Source: Methanofastidiosum methylothiophilum
Lineage (GTDB): Archaea > Methanobacteriota_B > Thermococci > Methanofastidiosales > Methanofastidiosaceae
DNA: 26,720 nt
Direction of reading: 5' to 3'
NCBI GenBank assembly: GCA_001587635.1
Contig: LNJE01000017.1
Span: 1-26,720 of the forward strand
Shown here: one piece after another, positions 8,944 to 15,273 of the stretch
Position numbering within the stretch: position 1 is the stretch's first letter
Layout of the letters: the number at the start of each line of letters is the position of its first letter
The notes under the pieces: generated by a model
The model's database searches: none
Seen by the model: only the letters and a program-made list of their open reading frames with translations
What the model was told of the DNA's origin: nothing
Program-made: the position numbers and the translations under genes

Positions 8944-10448
8944 AATTCAATCATCACACCTTTATCAGAAGATTCTTTTGCAGATAAAACTAATCTGACG
9001 TCATATATCCCTTCATCTAGGCTCATTATTATTTTTTTACCAAAAACAATAGAGCTAATAAAGCTAGTTATTTCTTCAATATAAGTTTCATTATAGTCGT
9101 ATTCAATTTCATATTTTTTTGTTTCATGTTCTTCTATAATTCTTAATAAATTTTTATTAATATCTGCTTCAATGTTTCCTTTATTACATATTATTTTTAT
9201 TGTTCTGTTGGGTTTCCTTTGTAAGTAGTCTAAATGTATGTTAATTGTGTAGTCCTTAGTCGATTTTAATAAGAGTTCAGCGTTATCTTCGGTATTAATG
9301 TTTAAATCACTATTTTTATTCGCGAAGCAAAATAGTTTTTTCATTCTTCCAAAGAGATACACTGAATAATTTATCTCATGAATAGCATCAAGTAAAATTC
9401 CTCCCCCCATAGATTTCTTTGCACTGTAGCTAGTCCAATATTCAGTGTTGGGCCTCCAATTGGGCAAATAAGATCCATATTCTAATCTAGCCCCATATAT
9501 GTCTCCTAACTCCTTATTATCTAATATTTCTTTAATCTTTAATATCAATGGATGATAAATTAGATTATACCCAACTTGTAATTTGATGTTATTTTTCTCA
9601 ATAGCATTCTTGATAGATTCTATATTCTCAAGATTATCTAAGATTGGTTTCTCAACAAATATGTTCTTATTATTTTGGGCAGCAGCTAAGATATATTCGC
9701 GGTGAAGATTATTTGGAGTGCAAATTATTATGTTATCGTTATTTTTAATACTATCAAATACATTATTTGACTTTTTTACATTAAAGTTCTTTTTTATATC
9801 TTCCATTCTTGAGTTGTCTAAATCAAATATTTCGATATTAGTATACCCAATTTTTATTAGATTTGAGATATGCCTTTTGCCTATTGATCCACAACCAATA
9901 ATCAAAAATTTCATTTGTGGATGAATATTTGTTATTTTCATAATTACTTTATCAAACACTTTGTCTTCATGCTTAATTGCTTTTTTCACAATCATTATTA
10001 CTCGAAATCCAACTTTTTCATAAACTCTTATTGCTCTTTTATTATCTGCAACAACTCCCAAATCAATAGAATCGAGTTTAAGAGTATTCCATGCATAGTT
10101 TATAATTAAAGATGTAGCTTCAGTTCCTATCCCTCTATTCCAATATTTTCTATCTCCGACCATAATACTAAAAGTAGCCTTTTTATTTTCAAAGTCAATT
10201 GGTTCCAATTTAAGATTTCCAATATGAGCATCGTTTGATTTATCAAATATTCCTAAAAACAAACAATTACATGACTCATTTTTTTCTAGTATATAGTTTT
10301 TAATTTCATCAATATTCGCCTTTTTTGTTTCGAGATATTTATTTACATTAGAATCGTTTAACCACTCACAATATTTTTCTGTAGCATCTTTATCGTTTAG
10401 AGTTCTTAAATAAATCTTATTACTTTCTATCCTATATTCTAATTTCAT
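8940..10448 (-). CDS. Fusion of GNAT acetyltransferase and Gfo/Idh/MocA oxidoreductase
   Basis: A 502-residue two-domain protein. Residues 1 to about 172 are a RimJ/RimL-type GNAT acetyltransferase: IYLRTLNDKDA at the start, IGNLKL, then RGIGTEAT for acetyl-CoA and NKRAIRVYEKVGF. From Met179 (codon at 9914) a complete Gfo/Idh/MocA NAD(P)-dependent dehydrogenase begins with FLIIGCGSIGKRH, followed by VEKPI, the Lys-containing motif of the family, and GGGILLDAIHEINY with the usual His. No stop separates the parts, and no ribosome-binding site precedes Met179, so this looks like a true fusion. It is the first gene of the leftward operon. A plausible scheme is oxidation of a hydroxyl by one half and N-acylation of the amine, added by the neighbouring aminotransferase, by the other. 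Confidence 0.88.
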   Translation of the reverse strand: MKLEYRIESNKIYLRTLNDKDATEKYCEWLNDSNVNKYLETKKANIDEIKNYILEKNESCNCLFLGIFDKSNDAHIGNLKLEPIDFENKKATFSIMVGDRKYWNRGIGTEATSLIINYAWNTLKLDSIDLGVVADNKRAIRVYEKVGFRVIMIVKKAIKHEDKVFDKVIMKITNIHPQMKFLIIGCGSIGKRHISNLIKIGYTNIEIFDLDNSRMEDIKKNFNVKKSNNVFDSIKNNDNIIICTPNNLHREYILAAAQNNKNIFVEKPILDNLENIESIKNAIEKNNIKLQVGYNLIYHPLILKIKEILDNKELGDIYGARLEYGSYLPNWRPNTEYWTSYSAKKSMGGGILLDAIHEINYSVYLFGRMKKLFCFANKNSDLNINTEDNAELLLKSTKDYTINIHLDYLQRKPNRTIKIICNKGNIEADINKNLLRIIEEHETKKYEIEYDYNETYIEEITSFISSIVFGKKIIMSLDEGIYDVRLVLSAKESSDKGVMIEL

Positions 10449-10816
10449 AGTTTAACCTAGCCTTAGAGTTATTCCGGCGTTGACAATATATATTTTTGCT
10501 CCTGATACTATTTTGATCAGTAAAATGGAATATTATTACTTGTTATAACTGCAAAAACATCACAAATCTAAATGTAATTGACGAATCTTTAAGTATTCGT
10601 AATCTCCATTGATGGCAATGTACATCAAAGAAAATTCAACAATTGATTTAATAAAAGCTATATTTGTATAGTTAGTAATTATGTTTCCAAATTTTCCCAC
10701 CTGGGAATATTTTTTTCTAGATTAATCATATCTTATTTTGTTCTTATTGTACTCAAATCTTCATTTAAGACATATCCTAGAGATTTTACAATTAAATTAA
10801 AATTCGACATATATAC
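10449..10816. other. 368-nt spacer with possible decayed coding sequence
   Basis: This region lies between the first WbpG-family gene and the NeuB operon. It contains the TATA-like element at 10486-10497. On the minus strand, 6 nt after the WbpG-type stop, a 25-codon frame (10810-10733, beginning MSNFNLIVKSLGYV) opens. Further fragments such as IPRWENLET and YIAINGDYEYLKIRQLHLDL follow in other frames. These look like codon-structured pieces broken by stops and may be a degraded gene, but I recognise no family. A short inverted repeat (ACGAAT/ATTCGT, 10581-10600) is also present. No intact gene is supported. Confidence 0.4.
10486..10497 (-). promoter_or_regulatory. TATA-like promoter of the six-gene NeuB operon
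   Basis: The minus strand reads AAAAATATATAT here, preceded by AGC. It is centred about 43 nt before the ATG at 10448, so an archaeal transcript would start near 10466 and have a leader of about 17 nt. It is the only good TATA-like element close upstream of the operon. All six genes downstream are overlapping or a few bases apart, so one promoter would serve all of them. Confidence 0.35.
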
Positions 10817-12031
10817 TCAAATATTACAATCATAAGTTTTATCCCATTCATCCATATCTGGCAAAGGTCTGCCTTTTGGAATTTCTTTAACATTGGGATT
10901 ATGAGGAGATATCGTATGTGAAAGTGCAATACCTAAAAATTCTTCTTCGCTTATTCCTACATATTTTAAAAATATGTCTAAACTAGCCGGCCTTTTTCCA
11001 TCATATCTTTTTATTAACTCTTTTGCTTTTTCTTTATCAATTCTATCGTTTCTTAAATCTAAGCTCATCAGATGTGCAGTTCTGCCAAATCCTCTTTTCA
11101 AATATTTCAGATAGTCTCTTACCCCTTGAAATTGACACTCAATTTTTTCATACCAATACTCATCGGGTATTCCTTCTACTTTATTTCCTTGCCATCCGAG
11201 TTCATTTCTTATTATTTCAGCATGTTTTTTTATGTCCCACGGTATGTAGCTACCCAAACAAATTGATCTATAATTAATTGATCTTAGCTCTTTTATATCT
11301 GGGTATGTATATGGCCTTAAATCGCGCATATCAACTTCCTTATTTAACATGTAATACATATCTTCAGCATTAATGCCTAAATTAACATACCGATTAAATC
11401 TTCTTTCATCCACTTCTTCTTCCTCGTCATATCCGTAATAAGAAGTGTATTCGGCGCTTGGCTCGCCCCATATTACTAATCCTACTTTAAGTTGGATTGC
11501 AACTTGCATAGGGTATGCAAAAATACCAGTATGGCAGTGCCAACAAAAATCTCCTTTTCGTTTAAGTGATTCTAACATTAATTTTTTAACTACTTGCCAA
11601 TTGGGCCTAAAAAGATGATAATCTACCCCTAATTTTTTTGTAGTCTTGATGTTATCTTTAATTATTTGTGGTCTAAAAAAACCATGATCAAAACAAACTA
11701 AAAGAGGTTTTAGCTTAAATTCTTTAACTAGGTAATACGCTGTATATGTTGTATCTTTTCCCCCACTAAAGGGAATAATACAGTCGTATGGGCCCTTTCC
11801 CCTATATTTTTCAATTATTTGTGATAATTCTTTTTTTCGCTCATTCCAGTCTATTTTTTCTTTTTTAAATTCATGTTGTCTACATACATTACAAACTTTT
11901 TCTTCATCAAAAAAAATAGTTTCTTGAGTTTCAGGTAATAAGCATTTATTACAATACTTTAAATTACAATAAAGATCATAATTGTTTGGAGAGTTGTTTT
12001 TACATTTAGGGAAACTATCTCTATTTGCCAT
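10817..12031 (-). CDS. N-acetyl sugar amidotransferase 1 (WbpG/PseA family, PP-loop ATPase)
   Basis: Members adenylate an N-acetyl group of a sugar and replace its oxygen with ammonia, giving an acetamidino group. In the 404-residue protein the N-terminal CNKCLLPET and CNVCRQHE cysteine pairs look like a zinc knuckle. The PP-loop is SGGKDTT from Ser89, followed by LLVCFDHGF. FCWHCHTG, VIWGEPSAE and FGRTAHLMSLDLR are further conserved blocks. Family enzymes normally receive ammonia from a HisH-like glutaminase with a HisF-like partner, but no intact hisH or hisF lies in this window. It sits downstream of the PseB-like gene and a ruined aminotransferase gene, which suggests the three once formed one operon. 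It differs clearly from the second copy at 16716, so it is not a recent duplicate. Confidence 0.88.
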   Translation of the reverse strand: MANRDSFPKCKNNSPNNYDLYCNLKYCNKCLLPETQETIFFDEEKVCNVCRQHEFKKEKIDWNERKKELSQIIEKYRGKGPYDCIIPFSGGKDTTYTAYYLVKEFKLKPLLVCFDHGFFRPQIIKDNIKTTKKLGVDYHLFRPNWQVVKKLMLESLKRKGDFCWHCHTGIFAYPMQVAIQLKVGLVIWGEPSAEYTSYYGYDEEEEVDERRFNRYVNLGINAEDMYYMLNKEVDMRDLRPYTYPDIKELRSINYRSICLGSYIPWDIKKHAEIIRNELGWQGNKVEGIPDEYWYEKIECQFQGVRDYLKYLKRGFGRTAHLMSLDLRNDRIDKEKAKELIKRYDGKRPASLDIFLKYVGISEEEFLGIALSHTISPHNPNVKEIPKGRPLPDMDEWDKTYDCNI

Positions 12032-12050
12032 ATGAAAGATATGCCTAGTT

Positions 12051-12060
12051 TATTTATTAA
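12051..12060 (-). promoter_or_regulatory. Candidate TATA box of the first amidotransferase gene
   Basis: The minus strand is TTAATAAATA, centred 25 nt before the ATG at 12031, so the transcript would be leaderless or nearly so. No ribosome-binding site precedes that ATG. The box lies just past the last recognisable codons of the aminotransferase remnant, so the gene may have gained or kept its own promoter after the upstream gene decayed. Confidence 0.3.
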
Positions 12061-12078
12061 TTTTACTATAATTATTTT

Positions 12079-12740
12079 CACTTTTTTAACAGCTTCCATA
12101 ACATTTGATATATCTTTATCATTCATTTTTTGAAAAAATTGGCAACATATAATCATTTTATAATATCTATTAAATTTAGAAAGGCCGGTTTATATCCAAA
12201 TTCTTTTTGACAATAAGGAAAATAACGAATAGATGTATAGTGGGTATTAAATACCTATAATACTATATTTTAGTTCTAGGAGTATTAAAATATTTTTTTA
12301 TTTGTACCAAGTTTTCTAATTTAAAATATATCGGATACAAATGATATGAAGATTTTGAATTATATTTTTCAACAGTTGTTTTGATTTCTCCAGCTTATTA
12401 AATTTTTTATCGTATATCTACTCTATCTTCTTTCTTTTTCTTTTTTTCTTTCTTTCTTCTGAACTAAAAATATGCAATAACTCCATCACTAAATATTTTG
12501 GTATCACTCATTATTTTAGATAAAAGGATACTCTGAATAGTTTTACCTTATTACTGCAATATGGACTAGAATTGCATTTGCAATAAAAAGTCATTAAGGT
12601 ATTAGTTGCTTCATATTTCCTAAAAATGCCATAACTAAGATTTGCAATGTGAAGAGCTGTAATTCCAAAAAGAAATCCAACAGAGTTTTAATTCCATGGC
12701 ATATAGTAACTTCATTTTCTAATTCATAATCTTGTCATTG
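12079..12740 (-). pseudogene. Degraded DegT/DnrJ/EryC1 aminotransferase (PseC/LegC-like)
   Basis: Read leftward in shifting frames, this stretch keeps family landmarks in the correct order: QDYELENEV and CHGIKT (N-terminal), VGFLFGITALHIANLSYGI (12681-12625, the normal SGTAALHLA region), KLFRVSFYLK (the normal FSFYPTK region), KKFNKLEKSKQLL, SYHLYPIYFKLENL (12349 onward, the SYHLYPIRF landmark), TSIRYFPYCQKEFGYKP (12238 onward), and KMNDKDISNVMEAVKKV as the C-terminal helix (ending at 12079). Stops and frameshifts separate them. The whole is about 660 nt instead of about 1,150, so deletions have occurred. It begins 8 nt after the PseB-like stop, where a 4-aminotransferase normally follows the dehydratase. 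Its ending differs from the intact PseC-like protein at 14112, so it is not a copy of that gene. Confidence 0.8.
12426..12460. repeat. 35-nt pure polypyrimidine/polypurine tract
   Basis: The plus strand has an uninterrupted run of T and C (35 nt, TTTC and TTC units) inside the aminotransferase remnant. It is probably slippage-prone low-complexity DNA and may mark one of the decay or deletion points. A termination role for rightward transcription is unlikely because no rightward gene reads into it. Confidence 0.7.
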
Positions 12741-12747
12741 TTTAAGT

Positions 12748-13734
12748 TTAATATTTCTTACAATTAATTAATTCTTTTAATTGGTTGATATTAATCCAAT
12801 TATTATTGGTATCGCTTGAATATTTGAATCCTTCTTCTAACATTTTACCATTTTCTGGATTACTTTCCCGCCAAAAATTATATTCTGGATAGATGACATA
12901 GTAGCTTTCAAACTCTAATGAGTGTCTTGCCTCATCTTCTGTTAATAGCACTTCATGGATTTTTTCTCCCGGTCTGATACCTATGATCCTTTTTTCACAT
13001 TCAGGAGCTACAGCCTCGGCCAGATCAATTAATTTCATGCTAGGAATTTTTGGTACAAAAGTTTCGCCACCTTTCATCTTTTTTATGCATTCAATGACTA
13101 ATTTCACCCCTTCCTCTAGACTTATCCAAAATCTTGTCATTTTTGTATCAGTAATTGTAATTAATCCATTTTTCTTTTGCTCTAAAAATAAGGGTATAAC
13201 ACTGCCTCTGCTACCGATAACATTTCCATATCTTACAACACTGAATTTAGTTCCTTTATCTCCGGAATAAGAATTTCCCTGTACCAGTAGTTTTTCTGCC
13301 GTCATTTTAGTTGCACCATACAAATTAACAGGGTGTACAGCCTTATCTGTACTTATCCCTATGACTTTTTTAACACTGTTATCAATAGCCGCGTCAATTA
13401 CATTAATAGTGCCATCAATATTTGTCCTTACTGCTTCTATTGGATTGTATTCGCAAGCTGGAACTTGTTTCATAGCAGCTGCATGAATTAAAAAATCAGC
13501 TCCAGATGCAGCCCTATATAATCTATCTTTGTCCCTAACATCCCCTATAAAAAATCTCAGTCTATCATCCTTTAGTTCCTTTTGCATTTTAAATTGAAGG
13601 AATTCCCCACGAGAATATATTCTTATAGATTCAGGATTGTGTTCTCTTAGTAATATTTCAGTAAATTTTCTACCGAAAGACCCAGTCCCTCCAGTTATTA
13701 AAATAATCTTATTATCAAAATCTGAATTATTGAT
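12748..13734 (-). CDS. pseB: PseB-like UDP-GlcNAc 4,6-dehydratase (extended SDR); ATC apparently in place of a start codon
   Basis: This SDR enzyme should convert UDP-GlcNAc to a 4-keto-6-deoxy sugar (with C5 inversion in PseB itself). It has the NAD-binding ITGGTGSFGRK at residues 13-23, DVRDKDRLYRA, HAAAMKQVPACEYNP, catalytic Thr129-Asp130-Lys131 in STDKAVHP, and Tyr139/Lys143 in NLYGATK; these positions nearly equal those of H. pylori FlaA1. The first ATG in frame (13587) would remove the whole nucleotide-binding motif. The frame is open back to a TGA at 13746-13744, and no ATG, GTG or TTG lies between. A GAGGTG at 13745-13740 stands 5 nt before ATC at 13734, where Met is expected. Either ATC initiates or the start codon has been lost. 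The length from ATC is 328 residues, normal for the family. Confidence 0.85.
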   Translation of the reverse strand: MNNSDFDNKIILITGGTGSFGRKFTEILLREHNPESIRIYSRGEFLQFKMQKELKDDRLRFFIGDVRDKDRLYRAASGADFLIHAAAMKQVPACEYNPIEAVRTNIDGTINVIDAAIDNSVKKVIGISTDKAVHPVNLYGATKMTAEKLLVQGNSYSGDKGTKFSVVRYGNVIGSRGSVIPLFLEQKKNGLITITDTKMTRFWISLEEGVKLVIECIKKMKGGETFVPKIPSMKLIDLAEAVAPECEKRIIGIRPGEKIHEVLLTEDEARHSLEFESYYVIYPEYNFWRESNPENGKMLEEGFKYSSDTNNNWININQLKELINCKKY

Positions 13735-13778
13735 ATTAACACCTCAACTAACATCTAATTTACAATTACTAGATAATT

Positions 13779-13787
13779 CTTTTTAAA
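13779..13787 (-). promoter_or_regulatory. Candidate TATA box of the PseB-like gene
   Basis: The minus strand shows TTTAAAAAG about 49 nt before the presumed start at 13734, preceded by the purine-rich GCAAAAGTTAAG. An archaeal transcript would start near 13758 and carry a leader of about 23 nt that includes GAGGTG. The match is only fair, since AT-rich DNA produces many such runs. Confidence 0.25.
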
Positions 13788-14027
13788 CTTAACTTTTGCT
13801 TATACTGGAAATATATATCTCCTTAAAATTTAAGAATATGTAAAATTTTATAAGTTATGCACGCGTCTCAAAATATTAAATAACAAAATATCAAAGATTC
13901 TCAATATTTACTAGACTTAAATCTTTATCTATTGATATTAAGAATGATATTTTGATGTATACATATTAACTATAAATAAAAATAAATTATAAATAATAAT
14001 CTATTGAAGAATTTGGGTAGAAATTTA

Positions 14028-14078
14028 ATGTGCGACTTCAATGATTTCAATTTTGAAGACAAAAATTTTATAATCTAG
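14028..14078 (+). pseudogene. 5' stub of an asparagine synthase gene (asnB remnant)
   Basis: The short frame reads MCDFNDFNFEDKNFII and then stops. The intact asparagine synthase at 20231 begins MCGINGFNFEDKNLIEKM. Agreement is also strong at DNA level: TTTGAAGACAAAAAT is shared exactly, and the upstream leaders align (ATTGAAGAATTTG at 14003-14015 against ATTGAGGAATTTG at 20206-20218, each 12 nt before ATG). The similarity begins near 13991. The ATG at 14079, just after the stop, lines up with a Met codon of the intact gene, so even the in-frame codons in front of pseC derive from the stub. The rest of that asnB copy is gone and pseC follows directly. Confidence 0.75.
14066..14073 (+). promoter_or_regulatory. 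Candidate TATA box of the PseC-like gene
   Basis: TTTTATAA lies about 42 nt before the chosen ATG at 14112. An archaeal start site would fall near 14096, giving a leader of about 15 nt that contains GGAG at 14101-14104. The element lies inside the asnB stub, so a promoter may have arisen from former coding sequence. Confidence 0.35.
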
Positions 14079-14111
14079 ATGATACAATTGACTATCAAAT
14101 GGAGATTTGAT

Positions 14112-15242
14112 ATGAACTTTATCCCATATGGTTTACACTCCATTGATCAAGAAGATATCAATGAGGTAATAAAAGTATTAAAAACTGACTGGCTAACTAC
14201 CGGCCCAAAGATAAAAGAATTTGAGGACGCATTATGTAATTATGTGGGGTGTGAAAATGCCGTTGTAGTCAATTCAGGTGCATCTGCTCTCGATATTGCA
14301 GTACAGAGTTTAGACCTCCCCAAAAAATCGGAAATCATTACTTCCCCTTTCACATTTGTTGCAACTTCTAATTCCATATTGTACAATAATCATAAACCAG
14401 TGTTTGTAGACATCGAAAAAGAAACTAGAAATATAGATCCAAAAGAAATTGAAAAAAAAATTACAAAAAAGACTGGGGCAATTATATATATTGATTATGC
14501 AGGTCATCCGTGTGAAATAGATGAAATAAAAGAAATTGCTGATAATTATGATCTTTTGTTAATTGAAGATGCCTCGCACTCAATAGGCGCAGAGTATAAA
14601 GGAAAGAAAATAGGAAATTTTGCCGACATGACTATTTTTAGTTTTCATCCTGTTAAGAACATAACTACTGGTGAAGGGGGAGCAGTTTTAACTAATAATC
14701 CTAAATACTATGAAAAGTTAAAAATGTTAAGAAATCATGGGATAAATAAGGAAACTAAAGAACGTTACGGAAAAGAAGCGGGATATGAATACGATATGAA
14801 ACTTCTTGGGAGGAACTATAGAATTACTGATCTACAATGCGCCTTAGGATTGTCTCAATTAAAAAAATTAAATTTATTTGTAAGAGAGAAGAAAAGATTA
14901 TCTGAAACATATAATAAATATTTGTCAGAACTTGAATTCATTGACATTCCAACTAACAAAGCATATGTAAAACATGCATGGCATTTGTATACAATTTTAA
15001 TAAATGATATGGATCGTGATGATATTTTTATCAAACTCCGAAAAATGAATATTGGTGTAAATGTTCACTACATTCCAATTTATCATTTTACATATTACAA
15101 AGAAAACTTTAATTTCAAGCCTAAAAATTATCCAGTAACGGAAGAAGTTTTTCATAAAATTATTTCATTACCTTTATTCCCAACTATGTCTTCAGAACAA
15201 CAAAATTACGTAATTGATAATCTATCAAAACTAAGTAAATAA
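14112..15242 (+). CDS. pseC: PseC-like UDP-4-keto-6-deoxy-sugar aminotransferase (DegT/DnrJ/EryC1 family)
   Basis: A 376-residue PLP enzyme of the sugar aminotransferase family. It has VVVNSGASALDIAV (phosphate binding), IEDASHSIGAEYKGKKIG with the conserved Asp, and FSFHPVKNITTGEGGAV, where Lys182 is the Schiff-base residue; this wording is characteristic of PseC. NYRITDLQCALGLSQL and VNVHYIPIYHFTYYKE follow in the usual order. It should aminate the 4-keto-6-deoxy sugar made by the PseB-like enzyme. The ATG at 14112 has GGAG 7 nt upstream. An in-frame ATG at 14079 would add 11 residues that come from the asnB stub, so it is disfavoured. It is divergent from the PseB-like gene and heads a rightward operon. 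Confidence 0.9.
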   Translation: MNFIPYGLHSIDQEDINEVIKVLKTDWLTTGPKIKEFEDALCNYVGCENAVVVNSGASALDIAVQSLDLPKKSEIITSPFTFVATSNSILYNNHKPVFVDIEKETRNIDPKEIEKKITKKTGAIIYIDYAGHPCEIDEIKEIADNYDLLLIEDASHSIGAEYKGKKIGNFADMTIFSFHPVKNITTGEGGAVLTNNPKYYEKLKMLRNHGINKETKERYGKEAGYEYDMKLLGRNYRITDLQCALGLSQLKKLNLFVREKKRLSETYNKYLSELEFIDIPTNKAYVKHAWHLYTILINDMDRDDIFIKLRKMNIGVNVHYIPIYHFTYYKENFNFKPKNYPVTEEVFHKIISLPLFPTMSSEQQNYVIDNLSKLSK

Positions 15243-15273
15243 TGATAATGAAATCCCTATAGTGGTGTAGCAA

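Noticed and set aside
10581..10600. Inverted repeat ACGAAT/ATTCGT as an operator or terminator
   Set aside because: It has only 6-nt arms with an 8-nt loop and no T-run, is not near a start, and is expected by chance in AT-rich DNA.
11959..12156. A 65-codon leftward frame with an ATG at 12156, as a possible small gene
   Set aside because: Its first part is the C-terminal helix of the ruined aminotransferase (KMNDKDISNVMEAVKKV), and the rest overlaps the start of the amidotransferase gene in another frame.
12421..12460. Pyrimidine tract as a transcription terminator
   Set aside because: It is T-rich only on the plus strand, but all neighbouring transcription is leftward; simple repeat slippage explains it better.
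12748..13587. The PseB-like gene as a 279-residue protein that starts at the first ATG
   Set aside because: The upstream in-frame sequence encodes the essential ITGGTGSFGRK nucleotide-binding motif and continues to a GAGGTG site, so the protein is full length, not N-terminally truncated.
14079..14111. ATG at 14079 as the start of pseC
   Set aside because: The extra 11 residues are left over from the asnB stub, while the ATG at 14112 has a good GGAG and matches family starts.
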